Shown: positions 1 to 11,085, counted from the stretch's first letter. The stretch: 64,000 nucleotides of DNA from Cliona cf. orientalis (GCA_963930775.1 OZ005701.1:1550001-1614000), one strand, 5' to 3'. Notes: generated by a model from the letters alone, not told the origin. Numbers and translations: made by a program.

Positions 1-17
1 TATTTTTATCTTTGCAG

Positions 18-2569
18 AGATGCATTCTACAAGGATTTGAAGTACCAAATCAGACGTGGTGAGATCCAGGTCCCTGATGGAAAGAAGAGTGGTATAGGTG
101 CACTGCTGGCCCAGGTGGAGTTTGGTGACATCGAGAAGACAGAGAGCTCACCGATGTTTGTGTATCCTCCTTACTTTCCAGAGCAGCAGTGGAATGATGG
201 GATTTCTTATCAGATCGCTAAGGAGCACAAAAACCTCAAAGGTTAGGCATGTGCTCTCTCTCCCTCCGGATCCCTTCCTCTCTCTCTCTCTTTCAGGCTC
301 CCTCCCTCCGATCCCTCCCCCCCCCCCCCCCCCCCTCTCTAAGTGATTTGATTCAAGTTGTTTTGTACATGTAGGCATTAATAAAAAGGATGCTCAGTTG
401 CTCTTCATTCGTGGGATGTATGAGACTGAGCTTTATGGAGTGACCCAGGTACCGGCAATTCTTGCTGATGGACAGAATGTGGTGCTCGCTGTGGGAGCTA
501 GGTGTATCCGTATGTACAACAGCAGGGGGACTATTATAAGGAAGTAAGCTAGCACTATTATAACAGTATGTATATAGACAATAATATTATAGCTAGGTCA
601 TGCGATATGTACTGGTACTGAGGTTTCTGGGTTGTTCTCCACTTGATCAGCATAATTATTGCTAATCTCAGATGGTAGTTGCTAGTCATATTGTCATGAA
701 TCAGTGCTGCATGGGAAGCCAACTTCTTATGGATATTGAAGCTAAATAAAATGAATTTGTTGCAGGATACCCTACCATGTTTTATGCCAGATAGCATTTG
801 CCCTGAGATTCTTCACCTTGAGCTACCAAACGAGAAACGAGGACAACCAGCTCATTGAGAAGAGAATGAAGTGCATTCTGCCATGCCGCACAGTGGCAAA
901 GTCCATCTTTCGTACGATCGCCGAGGAGCAGGTCTTTTTCTACCAGGAGACTGTGACCGAGAAGATTAGGAATCATGCTGATAACTCATTCAGGAGATGG
1001 AAGAAGTTTTACCACAAGGTTTCAATGGCACACAACTTACACTAAGGCACATCAGATGAATCCAATCATAGCTACATAGATAACCTTTCTCTCCCCATAA
1101 ATTTTTCAAGTTTTGTGTAAGGGGAGAATCAAGTTATTATTTTTCCTCGTTTGAAGGTTTCATTCAATAGCTAGCTTTAAATCCAGATGTTCCCATGTTA
1201 AAAAACATGGAAAGGGCCTATACATGGGCAAACCTGGGTACGAGGCAAGATCTGAGATCAGTGAAATTTTTTTCAAGTGTATTAGATGGTAGCCATTTGA
1301 GTTTATTGTCAGTGTGCTACGTATCACTGCAGATGTTTAAGAAGCAATTCAAGCCGAAGTACTACTACGATATTGAGCGTACAAAGATTGAAGCTTATCG
1401 TCACTGCTGGCAGCTGCTCCATCAAGTATCTGGTGCTGTGAATGCCGGGAGTGAAACTGAAGTGCCCATTCCTCATCCAAACAGCCTCAACTATATTATC
1501 AACATGAATTTGTAAGTAGATTTTAGCAATGGAATGGTACACATAATATTATGTGGCTTGAGCTTGTAGGCGGTGTAGCTATTAATTTTATATAGTCAGC
1601 CCAACAATGAATTTCATAGAAAGAGGAGGGGAGGGGGTTGGTGCATGTGCACCCATGATACTGGGGGCTTAAACATACATTGCAATTTTCGCCCACTTGG
1701 GCGCTTACCTGGGACATAATTTCCATACGTTTGTATAGAAGCTGCAGCTATGTACATTGACCCCTTGAAATGCGGTAGTATTATACATGGGTGCTTACCC
1801 AGAAGTGGGCGCTTGCCCGGGACACTACGGGATACTCACTGAAACTCCCCATTATGCCTTATGTATTTTTTGACATAGAAGCAATGATAGTGATGAGGAA
1901 GATGACGGTCATAATTCCCGTACCAAGTCGGAAGTTTGCTGGGGGCTGTCAAAGAGCAGCTGCAACCTGGCAAAGGAGTTACTCTCAGCCCCTCAGCTAA
2001 GCCTGACTGAGTCAGAGGAGAACCTGTTGGTGTTCACAAAGGTGGAGTCAAAGAGAAGTAGCAGTAGTCAGGAATATGAAGAGGAAGGAGAGAAAACAGC
2101 TGATGTATGTAAAATACACTTAAACAAGATAACAGTACACAAACACACACACCCTCCCTCTCTCTTTTTTCTCTTTCCCTCTGTGTGTGTGTGTGAGAGA
2201 GAGGGGGGGGGGAGGGAGGGAGAGACTGTGTGGAGGTTGGTCAGATGGTCAGTGGACAATGCCCACCTCACACCCTTCATTTTCTTTCAAACACACACAC
2301 ACACACACTATCCCCTTCCTCTTCAGGAGTCAGACTCACTAGACAAAGCTGAGCCTCTATCGGGGGCCCAAGGCAAGAAGCTTCGCAGGCTCCTACTCAA
2401 GATCCAAGACGAGCGGCTGTGCACTGTGTGCATGGATGAACTCATCTCTTCCGTGTTCTGTCCCTGTGGTCACTATGTGGCCTGCAACAAGTGCTCCAAG
2501 AGGCTGGACAGGTGCCCAGTGTGCAGGCAAGCAGTGGGCTACGTACAACATGTCTATACAAGATTCTAG
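18..2569 (+). CDS. MYLIP: MYLIP/IDOL-like FERM-RING E3 ubiquitin ligase, 5' end outside window
   Basis: Six exons are supported: 18-240, 375-543, 766-1018, 1333-1511, 1879-2104 and 2327-2569, joined by GT-AG introns with agreeing phases. The first exons encode the middle and C-terminal lobes of a FERM domain (DAFYKDLKYQ; IRGMYETELYGV; FRRWKKFYH). A Ser/Asp/Glu-rich linker follows in exon 5. The last 55 residues are a C3HC4 RING of the kind that ends MYLIP: CTVCMDEL, then CPCGHYVAC, then CPVCRQAV, closing with VQHVYTRF, close to the VQHVY tail of vertebrate MYLIP. The known family member ubiquitinates lipoprotein receptors and myosin regulatory light chain at the membrane-cytoskeleton interface; whether this holds here is inference. 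The N-terminal FERM lobe and start codon lie to the left of the window. Intron 5 carries GT and CA microsatellites and intron 4 a mini-transposon. Confidence 0.85.
317..335. repeat. Poly-C tract of 19 in MYLIP-like intron 1
   Basis: An uninterrupted run of C follows CT-rich sequence in the intron between exons 18-240 and 375-543. It is one of six long G or C homopolymers in the window. Confidence 0.9.
1655..1829 (-). mobile_element. Mini-transposon of the TACCGTAGTGTCCCGGG family, copy 1
   Basis: This copy lies in intron 4 of the MYLIP-like gene. It shares its internal sequence (a segment ending in CCCCTTGAAATG) and its end (CGCTTGCCCGGGACACTACGG) with the better-preserved copy at 22455-22643, in reverse orientation. 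No transposase is present. Boundaries are approximate on the left. Confidence 0.7.
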
Positions 2570-3026
2570 GGACTATTATAACTGCTTGCGGCTGTGACTT
2601 TAATATACAGCAGGTGCAGATATTGACTGATATAATATGCATGTATATACTTTCTGACAGTGACAATCACGTATAAAAGTTATGGTTTATTTTGTGGGGG
2701 AGAAAGTGATCCTTTGGAGCTAATGGTTGAAATGCAAGGAGTACTTACTGAACAGTTCTTAGTGAGTCATTCCTGCAAAGGGTATGAATGAGCATAATAA
2801 TATTATTATGCTGTCTCATTACATACACTAGAAAATGAGAAATGAGTACATGTAGTGTTCTTTATGGATACCTTTGAAATATCCAAAGGGTAATTATTCC
2901 AAAAATAAGCTGTAGCACAAGCCCAAGATAGCCAATAGATAGAAAAACAATGTCGAGTCTTAAACTGGAGGAAACAAAATGAATACAAGTCAGCAAAGAT
3001 ATTAGTACGGAGCCCATGACTATGGA

Positions 3027-3315
3027 GGCGGATCCAGGATTTGTGATAGGAGGGGGCACGCGCGCGAAATTTTGTGACCATGCCCCCTAACGCTTGACCA
3101 CACCCCTTAAATTGCCGCTAAACGCTAGTCGACACGTGGTAAATGGAAGTGGCTCAGCCATTTGAGCTAAAAAGCACTAAGTAAGTTGGTCTATAGATAG
3201 TTTTACTCCACAGTTGATAGCCCTAGAATGTGTGCCTCTCTTGTAGCTATCTAGTTTGCATGTGTGGCTCTCCAAAAAGGGGGGCACGTGCCTTGTGCCC
3301 CTATACTGGATCCGC
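3027..3315. mobile_element. Inverted-repeat mini-transposon with GGCGGATCCAG ends
   Basis: The left end reads GGCGGATCCAG followed within about 25 bases by GGGGGCACG; the right end carries the complement (GGGGGCACGTG, then CTGGATCCGCC). The interior of about 200 bases has no ORF of note. The structure is that of a non-autonomous DNA transposon; I did not find a clear target-site duplication. Confidence 0.6.
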
Positions 3316-4026
3316 CCATGCATGATTCAAGTGACTTACACGTAAGTTTGCCAAATTGTGAGATACAAATATCCAAAGAAAATGGGGAGAATGAAAACGA
3401 GAGAGAGAAGCAGTGGAAGTCTGCTGCCAGTAAGGTTGCCTTTGGTTCCTGCAGATGTGTTATTAGGATACATCTCACACAAGTTGAATATTCGATCACA
3501 ATACCAAGAGTATACTTTGCCGATGGCATAGTGTAGCTACATGTACTCACCTAGAAAGATTCGAATAGCATCCAAAAGTGCCATTACAAATAGAAGAATG
3601 ATCTCTGCTGCAAGATTTCTGGTGGGGTAGGGAAGAACCACATCTGTAGTGTATAGAGTAGTTGGTTGCTATGGTTACATAGGCTTACAACACACACCCA
3701 CCGCTCATTCTACAGTCGCTGACCTTTGTAGATGATGAGTGCCAGCTCAGCAAGATAGAGGAGCCAGAGGTACCAGCCATTGAAGTAGATCGCCACCTGA
3801 AGTGGGAGAAACGACGGAGGTATCATGATTTTTCCGTTGGTTCTCGAGCTTAGCTGCTCAAAGTGCTGAATCAGCACATTTGTATAGTGGGCGGAGCCGC
3901 GACGTGAGTACATATACATGTACCTTGGCGCGCGTGCGCGCGTAGAGTTTAGCATGCAGTCCGAAGAAATTGCAGACAATCAGTGGTAAGTTGGGCTAGG
4001 CAGTTGGCTCGTAACGTTTAATAGTA

Positions 4027-4067
4027 GCCTCGAACCCAGGCTTACTTTGCCTGGTTTCGAGGCTAGT
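4027..4067. repeat. Short hairpin of the TAGCCTCG family, copy 1
   Basis: Two arms, TAGCCTCGAACCCAGGC and GCCTGGTTTCGAGGCTA, are separated by a few bases. Similar hairpins starting TAGCCTCGTCC occur at 18773-18825 and 36231-36298, so this is probably a family of very small palindromic insertions. Confidence 0.6.
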
Positions 4068-4224
4068 TTAATAGCAACTCTCGGTTTTGCGCAGGCCATT
4101 GATGGGGGATGGTAATAATTGTTATGAAAAGAGAGTCAGATAAACAATAAAAGTACAAGAATGAACGTGCCGCCATAGACCCCTTTCTTTGTTCTTTTTG
4201 CAGAGTATTTCTAATCATCTTGAC

Positions 4225-5307
4225 ATGAAGAGTCTTGTGTTTATCGTATTAATAGTCGTGGATTTTGGAAAATCTGGTAAGTGTATCAGGCTGAGAGCAC
4301 AACGTTTTGGTCAAGCCACTTCAGATAAACGACCTCTTTTGCATCTGCTCTCTGGGTGATTAATAATCTGATACTAAACCACACTTCGGGAAGTAGGGCG
4401 AGCTGCTGTGTGACCATAAAATGAGTTTCGTCTTTTGAATTTGTTGTGGAAGAAACATGTTTGTCACATACATGTAGGAGCTGGAGCACTGAAAATTGCT
4501 CTTACCTCTAGTCAAGGCTAATTTGTATAATCTTGTTTTGCCTACTTGTGTAGGACTGAGAAGGAGAGGGGATGAGCTATATACTGCTTTGCATGCTTGG
4601 CCAGATCAGAGATGTGTGGGGAGTAGATGTGTGTACAAATTTGTAGGCTGTGGCTCAAAGAAGTGGCTGTAGCCTGCTCTGTAAAGAAATGAAAGTGAAT
4701 ATCACTACTTGGTAGTGACATCTGTTGCAAAATGTAGTGACAGTCACTACACTTTGCCACAGATGAACAAGTAGTGGCGTTCCACTATTCATTTTTTACA
4801 GTGGGCCACTGTGCTGTGGTGGTCAGTTGCTGTGAAAGTTTGCTGCTCTTGCACAATTGTGTGAGTGGTGGATAGATTGGCTGCTGATATTTTGTGGGCT
4901 GGGATCTGCATAGAAGACCACCAGCAGATGTACAGCTGCTGAGTCATTGTGGTTAATGTATTTGGTGGGTGCTAGGCCCACCTCCAAAAACCACAGTACA
5001 GTGATAGCTACTACAGTGCATGCAGCCTAAGCCAGTAAACAGGATGCTTGATCTGTGCTATTGAATGCTGCATTGATTGAAGGGGAAAGAATGTCTGGAT
5101 AATCAAGTGAATGGCAGGACTTATTGGCTATTTGTCCAAATTAAAATGTCCGATGTCCAACTGTTATCATAAGGTATATACATACATATAAAACCGCTTC
5201 CTGTCTCTCGTGTATTCAGGCTCGCTTAGGCTCACCCCGAAATATTATGGTGTACTCCAAGGGGAAGCAGTCTACCATGATTATATGCATTCATAAGTAG
5301 GTGCCCT

Positions 5308-5339
<32 letters not shown>

Positions 5340-7765
5340 CCTCTCCCTCCCTCCTTGCCTCCATCAACACAGTCACCACGACAGCCTCCTCCTCTCCCTC
5401 TCCCCCTCCCTCGGCTGGTAGCAGTTGCTACGAGTCGGACTCCTCAATAAGCGCCGAGATTCATTTCTGCACACTTAGAAATTACTGCTTCTCTACTCTG
5501 AGGAGAAAGCGTGATGGCACTGTGGTGTACAAGAGGGGCTGCTCCAACACTTGTGAAGAAGAGTCTAGAAACAGAAAAGTGAGTAGCCAGGTGATTTTGT
5601 GTGGGTTCCCCCCTTCCCCCTCCCCCCTGAGTTGTAAAGAGAATTCTTGAGTTTGCACGAAATTTCTTTGGAGGATGTATCAAGATAAGATTGGGCAACC
5701 CAAAACGCTTGAGTAGAGGGGGGGATAGAGAAATTTAATCCAAATTAGGGGAGTGGTCATGTCCCGTTGGTCATTAAATATGATGTAATCTTACTTTCAG
5801 ATTAGAAGGTGTTGTATTAGCTCACTATGCAATATGCTCGTCCAAGATCCACTCGAAGATATTGATAACGGCAGTGGTACGATGATCACACCACTCCTCC
5901 AGGAAGTGACCACACCCCTGTCTTCCACGCCCCCCTCTAGTACGGCCATGCCTCCCCCCTCGTCATCACAGCCCGGCTCCCCTCCCCCTCCCCCTCCCAC
6001 CAACATGTCTACCCAGCCTCTGATATTGAACTCACGACCTCCGACCCCTACAAGCCCGCCTCCAACTACTACACCCCCTATTGGCCGATCGGAAATAATC
6101 TGTTACTGCGATGATTGCGGAGAGGCCACGATCTGCCAAACTACTAACGGTTTCTGTGCTACCCTATGGGCATTTCAAATTCCCGAGCCCGGTACCATAC
6201 CGGATCCGAATCCCCAGTCACACCTCACCATCACAAATTTTTGCATTTCGAACATGGTGGGCTGCCCAGGGAGTTTTGGCACAGGTCTTGGAGAGATGAT
6301 GATGTGCTGTGACACAAGTTATTGCAACAACCACCGAGAACACACTACTGCTCCACCAACAGAGCCTACGGAGCCAGTTACTGCTGCTATCACCATGGCA
6401 ACTACTACTGGAAGGGAAGATAGTACTAGTGGTAAGTGTGTGTGTGTGTGTGAGTGTGCATTCATGGATGCATGGTGAACTGGACCTTCCAGACGAATGA
6501 AATTTGTGGAGTGCAAACTGCAAATGTGCTACGTACCTATTAATTGTCGTGTGGGGTATGTATTATAATTATGTAAGTCATGCATGAGTATTTGTGTGTG
6601 TGTGTGTGTCACCTATAAAGAAGGGAGGGGAGGGAGAATTTCATCGAGAACGAGAAAGAAGTCTATCCAAAATTAGACACGGATGGCCAAGTGAAACTCT
6701 GAAACACACACACGTGTGCCCTCATGAGCGAGCCATGCATGCATGTTAACAGTTGAACCCCCAAATCTTTCTTATCCCTTTTCTCTGTCTCTCTCCTCTT
6801 TCTCACTTTCTCCCTCTCTATCATTATTGTTTGCTCTTAGTTAAATCCACCTATATATGTGCTATCAGGAGTACATTACAAGGAGTGTGCAGTAGTAGTA
6901 CAAATATCTCTTTCCAGATTAATTTTGACATCACAACCAGCACCCTTGTACATGGGCCTGAATATCATTAAATGAGCTACATTCTATAGAGCTGCAGGTG
7001 CAGCTAGTTACTATCAAAACACTGATAGGACAGTGCAGACACAACATTCATCCCTCATGGTTTTGGTGGTTGCACATTGTTCTGTGATGTCAAATCTGGA
7101 AAGAGATAATAGTACTACTACTACTACTACATGGGTTGTGGGAGGTGGACTATTTGACTGGTTGCCTGGCAGTTAATCAATTATTACTAATCTTCCTAGG
7201 GATTCCTCTTCATTAGTTAAATAATAATTATCGTGAATGTCCTTCGCAAATCAGTTGGTTGCTCCCTAGCTAGTCATAGCTGTTGGCCTTCATTCTGCGT
7301 CATCAGGGAAACGCATATTGTAGAAAACTTGTTCATCTTTCACCCTCTCCTTCATAACACTCGCACACATACATAGACACTCCCACTTCTCGAGCCATAC
7401 CTACTCTCCCCAGTGCAAGCCAGCGCAATCTCGACTTCTACATCACCATTGCAATTGGCATATTCATTGTCGCCGGTATCATTTTAGTTATTATAATGAT
7501 TGTGGTCATCTGTTACTGCTGTATCACACGAAAACGGTCCTCATCAAGGGGAAAAGCCAAGAAAGCGGCGTCTTTGTCGTGTCCATCCACAATGGTGACC
7601 ACTGCAGGGGGGAATCCAGCTGCGGCGCCGGTGGCGAACATGGAACTGGCGGCGGTGAACATAGAACTGGCGGAGGCAAACATGGAACTGGCCGAGGGCA
7701 ACTCCAGAAACAGTTGGACAAAGAGTGGCGCACCCATACCAGAGGGAATTCCCCAGACTGAATGA
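4225..7765 (+). CDS. Membrane protein with two Ly6/uPAR-like cysteine-rich domains
   Basis: Exons: 4225-4276 (start codon and signal peptide MKSLVFIVLIVVDFGKS), 5373-5578, 5801 to about 6435, and 7414-7765. The second exon and the start of the third encode one cysteine-rich domain ending CCISSLCN, the classical close of the three-finger Ly6/uPAR/activin-receptor fold. A Pro/Thr/Ser-rich stalk of about 80 residues follows, then a second domain running from CYCDDC to CCDTSYCN, which resembles TGF-beta-type receptor ectodomains. The last exon encodes one transmembrane helix (FYITIAIGIFIVAGIILVII), a Cys-rich juxtamembrane segment and a short tail with three imperfect copies of the motif N(M/I)ELA. 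There is no kinase domain, so it is not a complete TGF-beta receptor; it could be a co-receptor or decoy. The splice into the last exon needs a donor at AA|GTGTGT (6435) to stay in frame; the stronger donor four bases upstream would use another exon. Confidence 0.65.
5298..5350 (+). repeat. CT-rich microsatellite upstream of a 3' splice site
   Basis: A long TCTC/CCTC tract ends about 20 bases before the acceptor of the exon at 5373-5578 and can act as its polypyrimidine tract. The same arrangement recurs in SND1 introns. Confidence 0.7.
6841..6971 (+). CDS. Possible alternative terminal exon of the Ly6-like gene
   Basis: A strong pyrimidine tract and acceptor (TTGCTCTTAG) ends at 6840. From 6841, joined to the donor at 6431, the frame stays open for about 43 codons (VKSTYICAI onward) and stops at 6969-6971 without a membrane segment. 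Using it would give a secreted form instead of the membrane form encoded by 7414-7765. This rests on splice-site appearance only. Confidence 0.3.
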
Positions 7766-8699
7766 AGTAAATGTTCTAATTTTAGTGTGGCATAAGTACA
7801 TATCAATAACCATGTGTGTCCCTCCAATATCATGCAATTCCATTATTATCATTACTCCTGATCATTATCGTATTCCTAATGAACTTTCTCTGTGATGTAC
7901 ATGTACATTGTAATTGTCAACCTCACAATGAAATTTACATTTTCCAACTTTTCAAGGTTAGGGATCCTGACTCTGACTCTGTCTGTCCCTCTCTCACTCA
8001 AGATCACTTTGTTAATGTGCTGCTTGTGCATTCCTGCTAAGGCCACTTCAATTGTTTCTCGGGCCCGACTTACCCTACTTTGGAGAAAATTTTTAAGGTC
8101 AGAGGTCGGGTTTAATTACGTTCTGAGCATGGGCAATAGATTTTTGACTTGATTATTGACTTAGGACATGCCCAGTTAATTTCATTTACAAGTTGACCTA
8201 CTGACCCTATCCTAAGGAAAGGCCAGCCTGAGAAACTATTAAATTGAAGTGGTCCAAGCTGCTTTGATCATGCAAACCGTGCATGCTGTAGATAATAAGA
8301 CTTAGTATCAATCAATATCAATAATAATGGAGCCGTCAATATCTATTAGTGGCAATTGAATAAATCCACTTGCTGTATCATGCATGCAGAATAAAATTAA
8401 TATTACTTTTTGAGATGAATATTAAAATTAAAATTAATGCTAAGATACAAGTTGCATAGCTTTGTTCTTGTGAATTTTTGTACATCTAATAATAATATAT
8501 ATATCACCACAAAAAAAAACAAACAAACTATTGTGCATGCAGTAAAATAGAATGTCAGGATATTTGCTTCTTCAATGTAGCAAAAAGTCTAGGAATCACT
8601 GCAGATATTTCTAACATTTCCAGACCTTTGAGTAACCAACTTTGGCGAGTCATAAAGTCCATTTCTAATTTGTATGCTCGGCATTTTCTTTTCTCCAAG
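7766..8699. other. Intergenic region with one mini-transposon
   Basis: This stretch lies between the Ly6-like gene and the minus-strand ORF at 8700. It contains the 3' untranslated part of the former, the inverted-repeat element at 8041-8255 and AT-rich sequence. A coding-like stretch lies on the minus strand at about 8560-8699, in another register from the neighbouring ORF. Confidence 0.5.
8041..8255. mobile_element. Mini-transposon with GGCCACTTCAATT ends
   Basis: The left end reads GGCCACTTCAATTGTTTCTC. The right end is its approximate complement, with a small insertion (GAGAAACTATTAAATTGAAG, then TGGTCC). The interior of about 150 bases is non-coding. It is a non-autonomous DNA element of unknown superfamily. 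Confidence 0.6.
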
Positions 8700-9692
8700 T
8701 CACAGAAGTCCATAAACATGAATGAATTGAAAAGACCTTTTTGCTATGGAAAGACCCTTCCTTAAATGCCTGCATGCTATGTCTCCTGCAACTTTCTCCA
8801 TCCCAGCCAATAGATCATCTTTCACTAATTTATGCTCTGTCACACCAGCATTAAGGGTCACAGGAGATTCACCCAGTTCTTTGTCCGATTGCATGTCCTG
8901 TTGTTCGTTTGAAGTACATAACAAATAGGCAGCTAATTGATCATCAGATTCTTGGTGATAAATGATGAGATCTGGTCTAGAACGGAAGAATTGAGAACAC
9001 TGTAGCACTGTACCGTCAACATTGCTTTTATTGGAAGCTACAGCAAAACCATTTTCCACAGCATATGTTTCGACTTGAGAAAAAAACATTTCGTTATACA
9101 TTTCTTTGGGAATATGATGGGAGAGTGGTTGGATTCGCATGACAACAGCTTGAGCCTCTAGAGAGGGTACAGGCAGTTGGTCAGCTTGAGTATCCATGTG
9201 CTTGAGGACAGCTGGAACAAACGAAGCGATTCGGTTTACCATATCATCATAAGCAGTCTTATTTTTTGCCATCTCAATCATCTCACCAGCCAATTTAGCT
9301 AAAGCTTCTTCAGCAGACCTTACAGTAGTTAGGTCGAAATGAATGGGCATACAGTCATCTGTTTCTAACAAAATTTTACTGGTGTGTACATTAAGAGTGT
9401 CAATGATAAAATCATCCTCAACAGCACCACTTGCAGGCTTTGGTTCCTTAAATTTATATATGTAGAACTCGTGGTTAACTCCCTTTTCGAATCTTTTACT
9501 TACTAAATCAAATGTTCCATCTACATTGACTTTATACTTCTTGGCATCTTTCTCAAACGAGTCATAACCCATGGATAAGGCACGGAATGGATAGTTTATG
9601 CTCACAAAATAATAAATCGTTTCTGTTGCTGACATCTTCCTTCTCTTATTAGGCGGCTGCTCGGGCTGCTCAGTATTTATGAAGCACTGCAA
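8700..9692 (-). CDS. Unrecognised protein with possible PD-(D/E)XK nuclease motif
   Basis: This is an uninterrupted ORF of 330 codons, long for the window. I do not recognise its family. The N-terminus has a basic patch (NKRRKM, residues 15-20) that could be a nuclear signal. Near the C-terminus, RPDLIIY (D241) is followed about 45 residues later by TEHK (E286, K288), the order expected for a PD-(D/E)XK nuclease core; this is suggestive only. The start may be Met20 (9635), or the first 19 codons may belong to an exon, because TTTGCAG just upstream looks like an acceptor. A coding-like stretch continues beyond the stop in another register to about 8560 (including YKLEMDF), so the 3' end may be spliced or recently damaged. 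The near-intronless form and position among transposons make a mobile-element origin possible. Confidence 0.5.
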   Translation of the reverse strand: MQCFINTEQPEQPPNKRRKMSATETIYYFVSINYPFRALSMGYDSFEKDAKKYKVNVDGTFDLVSKRFEKGVNHEFYIYKFKEPKPASGAVEDDFIIDTLNVHTSKILLETDDCMPIHFDLTTVRSAEEALAKLAGEMIEMAKNKTAYDDMVNRIASFVPAVLKHMDTQADQLPVPSLEAQAVVMRIQPLSHHIPKEMYNEMFFSQVETYAVENGFAVASNKSNVDGTVLQCSQFFRSRPDLIIYHQESDDQLAAYLLCTSNEQQDMQSDKELGESPVTLNAGVTEHKLVKDDLLAGMEKVAGDIACRHLRKGLSIAKRSFQFIHVYGLL

Positions 9693-10473
9693 ACACTTTC
9701 ACGAATTTATCTCAATAACCTGAAATCATAAACCACATAGGAATGATTTTGATTGCATAAAATGGTCACCAGTAGCCTATGGCTATTATAGTTAGTAGTT
9801 AGGCCAGACCAATTAAATAAGTTGTTGCACGGATTCGCTCGCCCCAATTTTTGGGCAAACAGAAAAAAATTTTTTTTAATTAAGTTGGGTGGAGCTTATG
9901 TACAGTAGAGTGGTTTTTGTATTCTATCTTGATTTCCTGGTCCTAGATAGTCACATTAGTCTGTCTTAATTAGATTGTGGTCTATAACCACACCCAATTA
10001 ATTGCTTTTTTTTTTTTTTTTTTTTTCGATCGCTCGCTCCAATTTTTACCTCACAATATCCGAGCAACAACAAATTAAATTGGTCTGGCCTTAGTTAACT
10101 TCTGTAAAGGCGTCGTAGTTGGGAGGTTAATTTAATAAAGGTCAATCTTAACTCGTGGGGTCTGAGGACGAGACTAATAGCACTGTACACACACGCGCGT
10201 GGCAATAATCGTTGTGTGACAATGCACATGTGCATATATTATTCGGGGTCAATCTATGATACTTGCACTATAATTAATTTTGTGGGTAGCTTCTCGGGCG
10301 TAGCTATTGGGGTACCAACCTTTATAGGCCTTGCATGACCATCTTGAGGTAGCCTCGTACTATAGATTATATAATCTATGCTAGTACGCTTCGCTGTCCA
10401 AATCTTGCATAATGATTAGCAGCCCTGATAAACGTGACTACTGTAGAGTTCACAAGGGACAAATAAACCCAAA
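9693..10473. other. Intergenic region between minus-strand ORF and TSPO
   Basis: It contains the mini-transposon at 9801-10091 and presumably the TSPO promoter. No coding exon was recognised. A palindromic stretch at about 10355-10395 (AGATTATATAATCT core) begins with GTAGCCTCGTACTA and may be another TAGCCTCG-type insertion. Confidence 0.5.
9801..10091. mobile_element. Mini-transposon with AGGCCAGACCAATT ends
   Basis: The first roughly 35 bases (AGGCCAGACCAATTAAAT, then GTTGTTGC and CGGAT) are the approximate complement of the last 40 (ATCCGAGCAACAACAAATTA, then AATTGGTCTGGCCT). The pentamer TAGTT stands immediately outside both ends, a likely target-site duplication. The interior is non-coding and includes a poly-T run near 10010. 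Confidence 0.7.
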
Positions 10474-11085
10474 ATGTCTTCGATCGCGGAGTACCTCCCT
10501 GCGGCCGGCTTCGTGGCTCTCCCGCTCGTTGGCGGCTTTCTCAGTGGACGCGCGTCCTCTGATCCAAACAATACCGGTACGCGTGGCTGGTATGAAACTC
10601 TGAATTTCCCTCCATTCAGACCTCCCAACTGGCTGTTCCCACCCGTATGGACTGCTGTCTACACGTGTATGGGTGCGTCTTCCTACCTGATTTGGCGGGA
10701 AGGAGGGCTTGAGGAGCAGGCCCTGCCACTTGCTCTGTATGGCGGCCAGCTGCTGTTAAATCTCGCGTGGACTCCCATCTTCTTCGGCAAGCATCGCATT
10801 GGATTGGTAGGTATAGGAGATTTAATTAATCGAATAGCTAGATCTTTTATAAAAATTATGATTGTTCTGAAAAGTGCTAATTCTTGTGATATTACTCAAT
10901 CCTTGCAGGCCCTGATTGACATTGTAGCCCTGTGGGGGAGCATCGGTGCCACTATCGCTGTCTTCTACCCCATCAATCGCACAGCCGCTCTACTCCTGCT
11001 GCCTCACCTTGGATGGATATCGTTTGCAACCCTCCTCAACTTTGAAATCTGGAGACGCAACAGGAGCACCAAGAAAACAGAATAG
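10474..11085 (+). CDS. TSPO: Translocator protein TSPO (peripheral benzodiazepine receptor)
   Basis: Two exons, 10474-10806 and 10909-11085, encode about 169 residues, the usual TSPO length. Family hallmarks are visible: GGFLSGRA near the first helix, the conserved loop WYETLNFPPFRPPNWLFPPV, WTAVYTCMGASSYL, LLLNLAWTPIFFG and the last helix LGWISFATLLNFEIWRRN, which matches the cholesterol-recognition region of the family. Five transmembrane helices are expected. TSPO sits in the outer mitochondrial membrane and binds cholesterol and porphyrins. The 102-base intron (GTAGGT...TTGCAG) is a multiple of three and lacks an in-frame stop, so a naive ORF reads through it and adds 34 residues absent from the family. 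The start codon has an A at -3 and fits the family N-terminus. Confidence 0.92.
   Translation: MSSIAEYLPAAGFVALPLVGGFLSGRASSDPNNTGTRGWYETLNFPPFRPPNWLFPPVWTAVYTCMGASSYLIWREGGLEEQALPLALYGGQLLLNLAWTPIFFGKHRIGLVGIGDLINRIARSFIKIMIVLKSANSCDITQSLQALIDIVALWGSIGATIAVFYPINRTAALLLLPHLGWISFATLLNFEIWRRNRSTKKTE
10807..10908 (+). other. TSPO intron, 102 bases, open in frame
   Basis: Bounded by GTAGGT and TTGCAG, AT-rich, and encoding a non-family sequence if retained. It interrupts the position between HRIGL and ALIDIVAL, where other TSPO proteins are continuous. Confidence 0.85.

Larger units (their letters stand above)
2570..4224. other. Intergenic region between MYLIP-like and Ly6-like genes
   Basis: No coding exon was recognised. 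The region holds the inverted-repeat element at 3027-3315 and the hairpin at about 4027-4067. Short ORFs here have no recognisable domain and are probably fortuitous. Confidence 0.6.

Noticed and set aside
2068-2280. Minus-strand frame opposite MYLIP-like exon 5 and intron 5
   Set aside because: It arises from the CA and CT repeats; no independent evidence.
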